The position numbers and the translations under genes were made by a program. Under the pieces are notes generated by a model. It was not told the origin of the DNA and did no database searches. It was given only the letters and a program-made list of their open reading frames with translations. 64,000 bases of DNA from assembly GCA_039962225.1 (NCBI GenBank), contig JAMPKV010000018.1:47644-111643 (forward strand). The letters run 5' to 3'. Source of the stretch: Microcoleus sp. AS-A8. GTDB taxonomy: Bacteria > Cyanobacteriota > Cyanobacteriia > Cyanobacteriales > Coleofasciculaceae. Numbering within the stretch: position 1 is the first letter of the stretch; every line of letters begins with the position of its first letter. Below, in pieces: positions 1 through 9,446 of this stretch.

Positions 1-1082
1 ACGGTTTGGCGGCAACTCTCTATGCCCTTCTAACCGCACAAGTCCCAACTCCCGCCGTCATTCGCGATCGCCAACCCATGCCAGCCCCCCGCGAACTGCA
101 ACCTCAGATGAGTGCTGCGGTGAATCAAGCCATTATGCGCGGCATGTCTGTAGAAGCGCGTTTTCGACCAGCCAATGTGGAGGAATGGCTGTCGCTGTTA
201 CCCAACCCGCAGCTTGCTCAAGTTAATGGTACCCCGATCTCCAGCTCCACCCACACCGGCACAACAGCTCCGATCAATGCCCAGCAACTGGCTCAATTAA
301 AGAAAAAATCGCTGTCTTCTCCTCATCTGCCCGTATTGAATCGCTTGGGGGTTCGGGGTATTGCCATGGGCGGAGTGGCTGCGATCGCTACGGGTTTAGT
401 CGCCTTGGGCGCTGTTCAGCATCAGTCTAAGCCTAAACCCCCCACCGCCACACCTACAGCCACTGTTGAGCCTTCCGCCTCGCCCGTTCCTCTTCCCAGT
501 ACGGATGCGAATAAGGAGGAGACTTCTACTAGTAATGACGAGACTTCTACTAATAATGACGAGACTCCGCAGAAGTCTACTAAATCGCCATCTCCGGTTC
601 AATCTCAACCCTCTGTGAAGCAGAAGCAGAATCGCTCCTCTTCCTCTACCACTTCTCAAGAAGAACCCGTTCGCAGAACTTACCCCAGAAAATCCTACCG
701 CCAAAAATCAGACCCACAAAAGGAATCGCAATCTACACCTGCTTCGTCATCATCCTCCCGTTCTCAGAGTTCTCGTCGCAAGCGGGTAGAATCACCGTCC
801 AAACCTACCCGTAAATCCTATCCTCCCGTATCCAAGCCGGCTCCGGTGTCCCCACCTAAAGAACCGCAGCCACAAGTCCAAAGGCCATCGGGGCAAACCC
901 AAGCCCCTGCATCTGAGGCACCACTACTGCCACCAGAACCCATCAGTCAACCTAAACCCGTTGAAAACTCAGTACCGCTACCTCCACCGGAAGCCGTACA
1001 GCCCAAGAAATCCGCACCAAATAATGCTAGTGGTGACAACCAGAGCAGCAGTGGAGAAGATGCTTCGGGAGGTATTAACTAA
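1..1082 (+). CDS. Ser/Thr protein kinase, C-terminal part (5' cut by window edge)
   Basis: The frame is open from the first base, so the start lies outside the window. The first 65 residues match the end of a Hanks-type kinase domain of the cyanobacterial type: a SLAATLYALLT-like helix, then the Arg of subdomain XI in EARFRPANVEEWLSLL. A single membrane helix follows (about residues 114-136 of the visible part). The rest is a Pro/Ser/Lys-rich tail of about 220 residues, probably outside the membrane and disordered. The tail holds 2.3 copies of a 21-nt repeat (519-566, ETSTSND/ETSTNND). No sensor fold is visible in the tail. Family assignment is firm; substrate unknown. Confidence 0.85.
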   Translation, partial: GLAATLYALLTAQVPTPAVIRDRQPMPAPRELQPQMSAAVNQAIMRGMSVEARFRPANVEEWLSLLPNPQLAQVNGTPISSSTHTGTTAPINAQQLAQLKKKSLSSPHLPVLNRLGVRGIAMGGVAAIATGLVALGAVQHQSKPKPPTATPTATVEPSASPVPLPSTDANKEETSTSNDETSTNNDETPQKSTKSPSPVQSQPSVKQKQNRSSSSTTSQEEPVRRTYPRKSYRQKSDPQKESQSTPASSSSSRSQSSRRKRVESPSKPTRKSYPPVSKPAPVSPPKEPQPQVQRPSGQTQAPASEAPLLPPEPISQPKPVENSVPLPPPEAVQPKKSAPNNASGDNQSSSGEDASGGIN

Positions 1083-1900
1083 GATTAGTACCCTGATATC
1101 TTGCACCACAACCTATGTATTAAACTGTCGCGCATCTAACTTGCACAGGACTTACGCTACTGTCACACGCGAGCGTCAGTTTGACTTATGCCAGAGTGAT
1201 GCTTATAGCGGTTTGCATTTAGATGAGGTACAAGGCTGAGAGTTTTAAGGCAGAGGGCACCGGAGGAGTTCTGTGGATACGAGCTTTGCGGCATTGACAA
1301 GGTTTAATGCCAGTTAATGGCTTGAGTTCTCTGTGAAACTCCTCAATTCTGAGCGCGAAGAGCACACACCTCTTACACGACATTCGTCGAATCTTGAGTT
1401 AAGTCATTAGTAACGACAAATTCTGTTCTGTCGGTAGAGATTTTTTCCCGGAATAGCTTCACTTTTTTTGTCTATCCATTAAGTCTGTGTCAAAAGGCAA
1501 AACCTGATAGTAGATAAGGCTTTGCCTCATCTCCAACACAGGCTATAGCTTACTTTTGCCATCCCCATTTAGTCGTAGATTCGGTAATCAATTATCCAAA
1601 ATTGTCCGGTTTCGGGATTGATATCATGTCCGGTCAAACACCCTTAATAAAAATGCCTGAAACCCTTGTTTTTATAGCATTGTCATAATGGACAATTAAT
1701 AAAACTTGATATGGCATCAACACAGCCTGTCCTGTTGAACTCCTAGATACCTACCGCAGTGAGCTTCTCGCCATATCTCTTACTTCATGGGGTTGGCGAT
1801 CGCATGTGACAGATGCGTAACTCCTGAGGCTGTCAAATAACTTGACGATCGCCAGCCAAACTCTTTAATTTGTAGCTAACCTCGCTCTCTGGAAAATACT
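1083..1900. other. long intergenic region, no gene seen
   Basis: About 820 bases without a convincing gene on either strand; an open frame at 961-1239 mostly overlaps the kinase tail and has no family-like features. Two short TGTCCGG-containing stretches (about 1599-1608 and 1624-1641) resemble words at 6411-6419, 6571-6580 and 30313-30331, so the region may hold remnants of a dispersed repeat. The last 60 bases hold a possible promoter for the two-component operon. Confidence 0.5.
1842..1869 (+). promoter_or_regulatory. possible sigma-70-type promoter of the two-component operon
   Basis: TTGACG at 1842-1847 and TTTAAT at 1864-1869 are 16 bases apart and lie 32 bases before the ATG of the first kinase. 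The match is by eye only, and the short leader leaves little room for control elements. Confidence 0.25.
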
Positions 1901-3835
1901 ATGTCAGCCAAAATACTAGTTGTAGATGATGAGTCAGACTTAGAACCCCTAATCTGCCAAAAATTTAGACGGAAAATCCGGCAAAAAGAAATTGAATTTT
2001 TTTTTGCTCACGATGGGTTAGAAGCACTCTTACAGCTAGAAGCCCAACCGGATATCGATATCGTATTGACGGATATCAATATGCCCAAAATGGATGGGCT
2101 AACGTTGCTCACGAATCTTTCTGAACAATATCCCACGATCCACTCTATTATTATTTCCGCTTATGGGGATATGGAAAATATCAGAGCGGCCATGAATCGG
2201 GGTGCATTTGACTTTTTAATGAAGCCGCTCAATTTGCAAGATTTAGAAATTACGACGAACAAAACTCTGCGACATGTGCAGCACATGAGAGAGATGCAAC
2301 AAAAAGAGCGTTTAGCTCAGCAAGCTCAAGCTGAATTATTGGAACATTTACAGCAAGAAGTTGCCGAACGTCAACGGGTTCAAGAGGCATTACGGGATAG
2401 TGAAAAAAGGCTCACGCAATTTTTAGAAGCGGTGCCAGTTGGCGTGTTTGTAGTTGATGTGAGTGGCAAAACTTATTACGCCAATCAGACGGCTCAGCAG
2501 TTACTCGCCAAAGAAATTGCAGCCGATGCTACGGCAGAGAAATTGCCGGAAATTTATCAAGCTTATATGGAGGGAACCGATCAATTATACCCTAGTGAGC
2601 AACAGCCACTGATGCGAGCATTGAACGGCGAAAGAACAACCACCGATGATATGGAACTCCACCAAGGCGATAAGATTATCCCCTTGGAGGTTTGGGCTAC
2701 GCCAATTTTTAATGAACAGAGTCAAGTTGTGTATGCTATAGCGGCTTTTCAAGACATTACAGAACGCAAAAAATCTGCCAAATTATTAGCTGAATATAAT
2801 CGCACCTTAGAAATTCAAGTCCAGCAACGTACCCAAGAACTCTCACAAGCTCTTGAGCACCTGAGAACGACTCAGGAAGAATTGATTCAATCCGAAAAAA
2901 TGGCAGCTCTTGGGCAATTGATCGCTGGCGTTGCTCATGAAATCAATACCCCACTGGGAGCCATTCGTTCCTCCATCGCCAATATTGCTGATTTTTTTAA
3001 TAATAACCTAGAACAATTACCGATTTTTTTACAAAATCTATCTAAAGAACGTCAGCCAGATTTTTTTAATCTGGTGTCTAAATCAAGTCAAAAAACGGAT
3101 GTTTTATCAAGTCAAGAAAAACGAAAAATAAAAAAACAATTAAAGTATCAGCTCCAAATTTATGCCATAAATAATGCCGATAGTCTCGCCAGTATTTTGG
3201 TCAATATTGGTGTTGTGGGAGATGAGATTCACCCTCTTTTGCCCTTGTTACAAGACCCTAATAGCCCAACAATTCTCAAGACTGTCTATGATTTGGTGAG
3301 TGTCCAGAAAAGTACCCGAACCATCAGCACCGCAACCGAACGTGCAGCCAAAGTTGTGTTTGCGCTGAAAAACTATGCTCGTTATGACTACTCGGGTGAA
3401 AAAGTACAAGCTAATATTACAGAGGGCATTGAAACCGTATTAACTCTCTATCATAACCAAATTAAACAAGGTGTGGAATTGAGGAGAAACTATGAACCAT
3501 TGCCTCTGTTATTGTGCTATCCTGATGAACTCAATCAAGTTTGGACTAATCTAGTTCATAATGCTCTGCAAGCAATGGACTACAAGGGAACTTTAAGAAT
3601 TGATGCTATCAAGCAAAATACCAATCTGATCGTTAGTATCACGGATAGTGGTCAGGGTATTTCTGCGGAGATTATGCCAAAAATATTTGAGCCATTTTTT
3701 ACGACTAAACCCCTAGGGGAAGGCAGCGGATTAGGATTAGACATTGTCAAGAAGATTATTGAAAAACATCAGGGTTCGATTTCAGTAAACTCGGTACCGG
3801 GTAAAACGACTTTTACCGTATCATTACCTCTATAA
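1901..3835 (+). CDS. REC-PAS-histidine kinase
   Basis: Sensor kinase with a receiver domain in front. Residues 1-125 are a REC domain (acidic pair D9-D10, phospho-acceptor D58 in LTDINMP, K108 in MKP). A coiled coil follows (130-170), then a PAS domain (170-288, ending FQDITERK), another coiled coil, a HisKA box with H346 ([14 protein letters not shown]), and a HATPase with N-box ([12 protein letters not shown]), DSGQGIS and [12 protein letters not shown]. About 200 residues separate the H-box from the N-box, longer than usual, so the dimerisation region is extended. No membrane segment, so it is cytoplasmic. It is first of three co-directional genes (gap 25 bp) and likely works as a REC-gated relay with the two that follow. 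Confidence 0.9.
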   Translation: MSAKILVVDDESDLEPLICQKFRRKIRQKEIEFFFAHDGLEALLQLEAQPDIDIVLTDINMPKMDGLTLLTNLSEQYPTIHSIIISAYGDMENIRAAMNRGAFDFLMKPLNLQDLEITTNKTLRHVQHMREMQQKERLAQQAQAELLEHLQQEVAERQRVQEALRDSEKRLTQFLEAVPVGVFVVDVSGKTYYANQTAQQLLAKEIAADATAEKLPEIYQAYMEGTDQLYPSEQQPLMRALNGERTTTDDMELHQGDKIIPLEVWATPIFNEQSQVVYAIAAFQDITERKKSAKLLAEYNRTLEIQVQQRTQELSQALEHLRTTQEELIQSEKMAALGQLIAGVAHEINTPLGAIRSSIANIADFFNNNLEQLPIFLQNLSKERQPDFFNLVSKSSQKTDVLSSQEKRKIKKQLKYQLQIYAINNADSLASILVNIGVVGDEIHPLLPLLQDPNSPTILKTVYDLVSVQKSTRTISTATERAAKVVFALKNYARYDYSGEKVQANITEGIETVLTLYHNQIKQGVELRRNYEPLPLLLCYPDELNQVWTNLVHNALQAMDYKGTLRIDAIKQNTNLIVSITDSGQGISAEIMPKIFEPFFTTKPLGEGSGLGLDIVKKIIEKHQGSISVNSVPGKTTFTVSLPL

Positions 3836-3860
3836 CCAACGAATAAAAGGGAAATTAGCG

Positions 3861-4256
3861 ATGCCTAAGCCAGCAATTTTATGTGTTGACGATGAGGTAG
3901 TCATATTGGAGAGTCTTGAGATAGAACTCCGCAGAGCTTTTGCAGATACTTATCTCTATGAATTTGCTGAAAGTGCGAATGAAGCCTTAGAAATTATTGA
4001 TGAATTGGTTGAAGACAAGGTAAATATATTAGCGATTGTTTCGGATTGGTTGATGCCTGGAATGAAGGGAGATGAATTGCTGGTAAAAATTCATCTAAAA
4101 TATCCCCAAATCATTACAATTATGCTAACGGGTCAAGCGGATGAAGAAGCCCTAAAGAGAGCCAAACAACAAGCTAATTTACATACATATTTGCATAAGC
4201 CTTGGCAGACTGATGAATTAATTAAAGCCATTAATTCAGGTCTAAAAAAGATATAA
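3861..4256 (+). CDS. single-domain response regulator
   Basis: A 131-residue CheY-like protein with no output domain. It shows the acidic pair D10-D11, phospho-acceptor D62 (VSDWLMPGMKGDELL), the Thr of MLTGQADE and the Lys of HKPW. The KPWQ and GQAD signatures resemble receivers that partner with REC-kinase or HD-GYP proteins. It sits 25 bp after the first kinase and 18 bp before the second, so it is probably a phosphate shuttle between them. The first 70 residues closely resemble the N-terminal receiver of the next gene, which suggests local duplication. Confidence 0.9.
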   Translation: MPKPAILCVDDEVVILESLEIELRRAFADTYLYEFAESANEALEIIDELVEDKVNILAIVSDWLMPGMKGDELLVKIHLKYPQIITIMLTGQADEEALKRAKQQANLHTYLHKPWQTDELIKAINSGLKKI

Positions 4257-4274
4257 GTATTTCTTGATTAAACC

Positions 4275-6407
4275 ATGAAGAAACCGATTATTATATGTGT
4301 TGATGATGAACAGACAATCCTGGATAGCCTGGAAATCGAGCTGGAAAAAAGCTTGGGCGATGAATATCTGATAGAAACCGCCGCCGGAAGTGAAGAAGCT
4401 TTAGAGTTATTGGAAGAATTACTAGATGAACAGTATGAAGTTCCTGTAGTCATTTCCGATTATCTCATGCCCTATATTAAAGGAGATGAATTATTAAAAC
4501 GTATCCATGCCCTGTCGCCCAAAACCCTGAAAATTATGCTGACAGGGCAAGCCGATTTGGAGGCTGTGGGAAATGCGATTAAATATGCCAAGTTATATCG
4601 TTATATTGCCAAACCCTGGCAGTTTGAAGACCTTAAATTAACAGTTCGAGAAGCCGTCAATAGTTACCTTCAGGAAAAAAAACTAGACCAGCAAACTATG
4701 CAACTCCAGCAAATGAATCAGGAGTTGGAACAATTAAACACTTCTTTGGAACAAAAAGTCGTTGAACGCACGGCTGAATTAGCTAAAACCGAGACCGAAT
4801 TGCGCCAATCAGAAGCCGCGATGCAGGAGGCGAAAGAAGCTGCTGAACGAGCCAATCGCGCCAAAAGCCAATTCCTCGCTAATATGAGTCATGAACTCCG
4901 CACACCCCTCAATGCCATCCTCGGTTTTACCCAATTGCTCATCCGTGACTCCTCCCTGACTATTGAGCAACGGCAATCGATCGAAATCATCAATCGCAGT
5001 GGCGAACATTTACTTGAACTCATTAATGACGTTCTGCAAATGTCCAAAATCGAGGTAGGTAAGGTAACACTCGATCAACAAAGCTTTGATCTATACCACC
5101 TGTTGGACAGTTTAGAAGCCATGTTTCAGTTGCCCGCTCAAAAGAAGGGCTTACAGTTAATTTTTGATTATGCCCCAAGTCTTCCCCGATATGTGCAAAC
5201 AGACGAAAATAAGTTACGTCAAGTCTTAATCAACCTCCTCGGCAATGCTATCAAATTTACAGCATCCGGAAGTGTTACCTTACGAGTCGGCAGGAAATTT
5301 AAGGTTGAAGGTTCTCATGAGTTGCCAGTTGAAAAGTTGAAGGTTGAAAGTTATTCACCCTCTTTGAACCTTCAACCTGTAACCCTTTATTTTGCAGTAG
5401 AAGACACTGGTCCTGGCATTGCACCCGAAGACCTAGATCTTATATTTGAAGCCTTTACACAAACTGCAACCGGTCGGAAATCCTCGGAAGGAACTGGCTT
5501 AGGTTTACCCATCAGCCGAAAATTTGTGCAACTGATGGGGGGGGACATTACCGTGAGTAGCATGTTCGGGAAGGGAACTATTTTTCAGTTTGAGGTTGAG
5601 GTGAGTCTCAGTTTTGCCACTGAAATTCCTTTCCTTCAACCCACTCGTCGAGTCATCGGCTTAGAACCTGGGCAACCCAACTATCGCATCTTGGTGGTTG
5701 ACGACGCCCCAGAAAGTCGCCTGCTCCTGGTTAAACTCATAGCAGCTTTGGGCTTCTGCGTGCAGGAAGCCGTCAATGGGCAAGAAGCCTTGGAGCAGTG
5801 GAACACGTTTAAACCTCACTTGATTTGGATGGATATGCGAATGCCCATCCTGGATGGGTATGAAGCCACCCAACAGATTAAAGCCAGGGAGAAGGAGAGA
5901 GAGAAACAGGGAAAATTCAGCAATCCCTCAGCGCCAATCCGCAAAACGGTGATCATTGCCCTTACCGCCAGTGCCTTCGAGGAGGAACGTCACCTGGTTG
6001 TATCCGTAGGCTGTGACGACTTTGTGCGTAAACCCTTTCGAGAAGAAGTGATTTTTGAAAAGATGGCTCAATACCTGGGTGTGCGTTATGTCTATGAAGA
6101 GTTACCTGCTTTGGGACGCACCGAGCAAATTGCCGTCCCTGGAGGACTGGAAGACAGCAAATTGGATTCATCCTTTGTTCTACAGCCTACTTCTTTCCAA
6201 GTCATGCCACTGGAGTGGACGGATAAGCTGTATGAGGCGGTGAATTCGGTGGATGATGAGGCAATTTTTCGGCTGATTGAGCAAATCCCTCCTGCTGATG
6301 CCCCTTTAGCCCAATCGATAGTCGGCTTGATCAAAGGCTTTCGTTATGATCGTCTGATCGATTTGATGGAAGCGGCAGGAATTCGGACACTGGAAGATAA
6401 TCACTGA
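4275..6407 (+). CDS. hybrid histidine kinase, REC-HisKA-HATPase-REC
   Basis: A 710-residue soluble hybrid kinase. It has an N-terminal REC (D62 in ISDYLMP, KPWQ at 113-116) and a coiled coil (130-200). HisKA follows with H206 ([14 protein letters not shown]), then HATPase with N324 (LGNAIKFT), DTGPGIAP and [12 protein letters not shown] second REC (470-605) has D520 in [12 protein letters not shown] and the Lys of VRKPF. The C-terminal 100 residues are helical and could be a degenerate phosphotransfer module; I see no clear phospho-His. Residues about 341-367, between the N-box and the G-box, are an extra low-complexity loop encoded by a palindromic repeat (listed separately). Third gene of the operon; the stop codon lies inside an inverted repeat. 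Confidence 0.9.
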   Translation: MKKPIIICVDDEQTILDSLEIELEKSLGDEYLIETAAGSEEALELLEELLDEQYEVPVVISDYLMPYIKGDELLKRIHALSPKTLKIMLTGQADLEAVGNAIKYAKLYRYIAKPWQFEDLKLTVREAVNSYLQEKKLDQQTMQLQQMNQELEQLNTSLEQKVVERTAELAKTETELRQSEAAMQEAKEAAERANRAKSQFLANMSHELRTPLNAILGFTQLLIRDSSLTIEQRQSIEIINRSGEHLLELINDVLQMSKIEVGKVTLDQQSFDLYHLLDSLEAMFQLPAQKKGLQLIFDYAPSLPRYVQTDENKLRQVLINLLGNAIKFTASGSVTLRVGRKFKVEGSHELPVEKLKVESYSPSLNLQPVTLYFAVEDTGPGIAPEDLDLIFEAFTQTATGRKSSEGTGLGLPISRKFVQLMGGDITVSSMFGKGTIFQFEVEVSLSFATEIPFLQPTRRVIGLEPGQPNYRILVVDDAPESRLLLVKLIAALGFCVQEAVNGQEALEQWNTFKPHLIWMDMRMPILDGYEATQQIKAREKEREKQGKFSNPSAPIRKTVIIALTASAFEEERHLVVSVGCDDFVRKPFREEVIFEKMAQYLGVRYVYEELPALGRTEQIAVPGGLEDSKLDSSFVLQPTSFQVMPLEWTDKLYEAVNSVDDEAIFRLIEQIPPADAPLAQSIVGLIKGFRYDRLIDLMEAAGIRTLEDNH
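5302..5377. repeat. in-frame palindromic repeat inside the hybrid kinase gene
   Basis: AGGTTGAAGGTTC (5302-5314) is the exact reverse complement of 5365-5377, and a related word (5336-5349) lies between. The 76-bp stretch is in frame and encodes an extra loop (about KFKVEG to SLNLQPV) in the ATPase domain, between the N-box and the G-box, where related kinases normally have a short strand connection. Confidence 0.75.
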
Positions 6408-6585
6408 TAAGGTGTCCGGCAATAGAACCATAATATGTGGAGTTGCAGTAGGGGCACGGCGACAGTAACATCCCGGTTAAAGAAGAATGTTTGAAATGCC
6501 GTGCCCCTACACATCGTTACGCCCAGAGTTAAGCCCCTACTATAAACAGGGTTTGATTAAGGGGAATCAACCGGACATCCTATCA
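6405..6585. repeat. nested inverted-repeat element between convergent genes
   Basis: The outer arms are 6405-6419 and 6571-6585 (13 of 15 positions complementary, core GTCCGG). The inner arms are GTAGGGGCACGGC at 6448-6460 and its exact complement at 6498-6510. The element fills the whole gap between the kinase stop (6407) and the aminopeptidase stop (6587). The outer arm overlaps the kinase stop codon. It may act as a two-way terminator, and its shape is that of a small MITE. The inner arm belongs to the GTAGGGGC family seen at four places in this window. Confidence 0.7.
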
Positions 6586-6586
6586 G

Positions 6587-9196
6587 CTACTTGGACTTCG
6601 CTTCGAGATTTTCCATACGGCTTTTGAGTTCCTGGTTTTCTTTTTTCAACTGATCGAGTTCTTCCCTGAGTTGTTTAACGGCTTGATCGGAACCCACATT
6701 CTTTTGTACTCTCTGAATCGCTTCCTCAGCCATGCGGCGGACTCGCCCATCGGGAGTTTGATCGGCAAGGGAATGTAAAACCGCGATCGCTTTAACCGTT
6801 TCCATTTGCCCCAAGGCGGCAACAACAGCCACTTGAGTAAGGAAGAAGCTTTCTCCAGCCAGTTCTTCTAATTGTTCTAAAATCCACTCGGTATTGTTCG
6901 GAGTCTGACCGGTGGAAATAGTACCCAATGCACGAATTGCACTCAGGCGCAAGGGTTGAGGATTACCAGGTGTGGTGTATTCCAAAATTACCTCCAGTGC
7001 GATCGGTGACGACTTCATCTGACTCAAACCTGCGATCGCACCACTCCGCACCACTTCATTCCATCCACCCCTCTCTCTCAGGACGTTGTTCAACAATTGC
7101 AGAACTTCATCCTCTTTATCTTTGAGAGTCGCGGACACCATTTTCCCCAAAGCACTGGCGGCTGTCGCTTCCACATAGTAGCTAGCATCGCCCTTTTCGA
7201 GTACCTGTTTCAGGGCATCGTAGCTTTGGGATGTCTTGATTTTACTCAACGCTTGTACCACTGACCGACGCACACGGGCATCTTTGTCGTTTAAACCCGC
7301 CATTAAAGCGTCTGTTGCCTGATCCAGCTTCACTTGGGCTAAGCATTTTGCCGCTTCTGCCCTAATACCCCAAAACGAGTCATTTGTCAACGCTTCAGCA
7401 AGTGCTTTCACCGCTTCTAAACCCCCCTTCTTCGCCAATGCCTTGGCGGCATAGATGCGGGAAATAGGGTCTGGGTCAGATTGTAACTGAGCTTTCAGTT
7501 CCGAGATGGGATATTCCAGAGCAACCGTTTTCAGATAATTATTGCCGCGATCGAAGCTAATAAATTGAGGTTTTTTCTCTAAGGGGAAGTAAAAACTCTG
7601 TTCCCGTTCATGAATCCTCACCGTAAACGTTTTCAGTAGGGGCGACACATGTGTCGCCTCTCCCTCGGATTCGGGTTGAGTGTAACCAAAAGCGATCGGA
7701 ATTTTCAGGTCAAATAGCTCACTATTACTCCCATTATTGTCATTCTTCGCCTGAGTTTGGGTAACTGTCACTTTCGTTAACTGACTATCTCCATCCCAGG
7801 AATAGGCAACTTTGTAATCCGGATGTCCACCTCGGAAGACATACTGATCAAACAGAAATAATAAATTGCGCCCGGTTGCTTTTTCGATCGCCCGGAGCAA
7901 GTCAACCGTTTCTACCGTATTGTGGGCATTGTCTTGAACAAACGTCTGGATTGCCTTCCAGAACAACTCATCACCCAACTCGGTGCGAATCATGTGATAG
8001 ACACAAGCGCCTTTTTCATAGAGGTGCCGGTCATAAAGTTCGATCGCTTCCCGATACACATGAGTCACAATCGGGCGACGATAGCGAGAACTGTCCTCGG
8101 CTAAGTAACTCTGCGCCTCACCTAGCAAGTAATAGGCGGCATCATCGTTGCCATACTCATAATCCGTCCAAAATACTTCGGAATAAGAGGCCAATCCTTC
8201 CTTAATCCAAGCATGAGACCAGTGTTTAATCACCACTAAATCCCCAAACCACTGATGAGCAAGTTCGTGGGCGACTAAACTTTCTGTGCGGTCATTATCG
8301 ATCGCAGCGCGTTCATCCAGCAAGCAGCGATCGGTGAGTAAGGTGGTAGAGGTGTTCTCCATCCCACCAAAGATGAAATCATCCACGCACACTTGCGCGT
8401 ATTTGGGAAAAGGATAAGGATAGCCAAACTTCTCGCTGAAGAATTCCATCATGCGAGGCGTTTTGCCCATGCTGCGGCGGGCGTCTTCCTCGTACCCTTT
8501 TTCTACATAATAGGTAACGGGTTTGCCTCGCCACTCATCCCGAATTTCGGCAAAGTCACCGACAGCTAAAGTCATTAAATAAGTCGGATGAACTTGCTGC
8601 TGCAACCAATGATAAATTTTGTCCTCTCCGTCTTCTTCCGTGGCGATCAGTTCGCCGTTGGAAATAGCAATTAGGGGTTTGGGGACTTTCACCCGAATTT
8701 CCGAGGTTGCCAACTGTCCGGGGTAATCAAAGCAGGGGAACCAGAAGCGAGAGTCTTCATCTTCGCCCTGTGTCCAGACTTGGGTGGGTTTGTTGGGGTA
8801 GTGTTCATTGGGGACAATGAAGTAAAGACCCCGTTGAGGTTTTTCTACACTGTAGGCGATCGCAATTTTAATTTCTTTCCCCGCCTCGGTGGGGTTAATC
8901 AGCCGAATATGCAGTTGTTCACCGTCATAGTCAAAGGGTTGGGGTGTTCCCTCTACCTGTACGGATTGGATATTCAGGTTAACCGCATCCAAGGTTAACT
9001 GGTGAGTGTCATTACGAATGGCTTCCAGTGCGATCGTGCAAGTTCCACTGAAGCTTTGATTGGGGATATCCAGCGCCAAATCGAGGAAAATATGCTTGAC
9101 TTGTCCGGGGCGATCGGGGTTGTAGTGAGGTTTAGCACCGGGTAACTCAAATGACTTATGACCGTTAGTTTCGGAATCAAAATAGAAGTGCGACAT
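6587..9196 (-). CDS. M1 family aminopeptidase with C-terminal HEAT repeats
   Basis: Zinc metallopeptidase that removes N-terminal residues from peptides, probably in the cytosol (no signal peptide). The GGMEN exopeptidase motif is at 277-281; HELAH at 310-314 and E333 give HExxH-x18-E. After the catalytic and beta domains (to about 560), five to seven HEAT-like repeats run from about 560 to 830 (DPISRIYAAKALAKKG, DARVRRSVVQALSKI and others). A short coiled coil (about 835-869, rich in E, K, L) ends the protein. At 869 residues it has the usual length for the cyanobacterial HEAT-fused form. A palindromic repeat is inserted in frame at 7636-7660. Single gene; convergent with the kinase operon. 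Confidence 0.93.
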   Translation of the reverse strand: MSHFYFDSETNGHKSFELPGAKPHYNPDRPGQVKHIFLDLALDIPNQSFSGTCTIALEAIRNDTHQLTLDAVNLNIQSVQVEGTPQPFDYDGEQLHIRLINPTEAGKEIKIAIAYSVEKPQRGLYFIVPNEHYPNKPTQVWTQGEDEDSRFWFPCFDYPGQLATSEIRVKVPKPLIAISNGELIATEEDGEDKIYHWLQQQVHPTYLMTLAVGDFAEIRDEWRGKPVTYYVEKGYEEDARRSMGKTPRMMEFFSEKFGYPYPFPKYAQVCVDDFIFGGMENTSTTLLTDRCLLDERAAIDNDRTESLVAHELAHQWFGDLVVIKHWSHAWIKEGLASYSEVFWTDYEYGNDDAAYYLLGEAQSYLAEDSSRYRRPIVTHVYREAIELYDRHLYEKGACVYHMIRTELGDELFWKAIQTFVQDNAHNTVETVDLLRAIEKATGRNLLFLFDQYVFRGGHPDYKVAYSWDGDSQLTKVTVTQTQAKNDNNGSNSELFDLKIPIAFGYTQPESEGEATHVSPLLKTFTVRIHEREQSFYFPLEKKPQFISFDRGNNYLKTVALEYPISELKAQLQSDPDPISRIYAAKALAKKGGLEAVKALAEALTNDSFWGIRAEAAKCLAQVKLDQATDALMAGLNDKDARVRRSVVQALSKIKTSQSYDALKQVLEKGDASYYVEATAASALGKMVSATLKDKEDEVLQLLNNVLRERGGWNEVVRSGAIAGLSQMKSSPIALEVILEYTTPGNPQPLRLSAIRALGTISTGQTPNNTEWILEQLEELAGESFFLTQVAVVAALGQMETVKAIAVLHSLADQTPDGRVRRMAEEAIQRVQKNVGSDQAVKQLREELDQLKKENQELKSRMENLEAKSK
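7636..7660. repeat. GTAGGGGC-family palindrome inside the aminopeptidase gene
   Basis: 7641-7658 is a perfect 18-bp palindrome (GGCGACACATGTGTCGCC), preceded by GTAG at 7637-7640. On the gene strand it reads in frame as GEATHVSPLL. The same GTAGGGGC start is seen in the intergenic copies at 6448 and 10411, and at 26650-26677 inside another gene. Confidence 0.75.
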
Positions 9197-9391
9197 TGAG
9201 CGAACCTATAAAGATAAATAGTGTAGCTGGCTACATGAAGCCTTGACGTTAGCTATGGATTTGATTTCACCCCCATAGCCGGAGTGCTTTGGCTGCGGTT
9301 TCGGGAATTGTGTTCACAAAATCCGACTCAAATCGGCTATTCCACACCGTCAAGGGTTGAGAATTGCTTCCTCTGCTGCTTTCTGCTTAGC

Positions 9392-9426
9392 ACTTTGAGA
9401 CAATAATCCTGATTCACTCTCAAAGT
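9392..9426. promoter_or_regulatory. 9-bp inverted repeat ahead of the methyltransferase gene
   Basis: ACTTTGAGA (9392-9400) and TCTCAAAGT (9418-9426) are exact complements with 17 bases between, ending 20 bp before the ATG at 9447. The place suits an operator or a leader hairpin. Chance cannot be excluded for arms this short. Confidence 0.3.
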
Positions 9427-9446
9427 ACATTTAAAGCTACCTTTTT

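Noticed and set aside
961..1239. 92-codon frame overlapping the kinase tail
   Set aside because: Out-of-frame shadow of a Pro/Ser-rich coding region, running into empty spacer.
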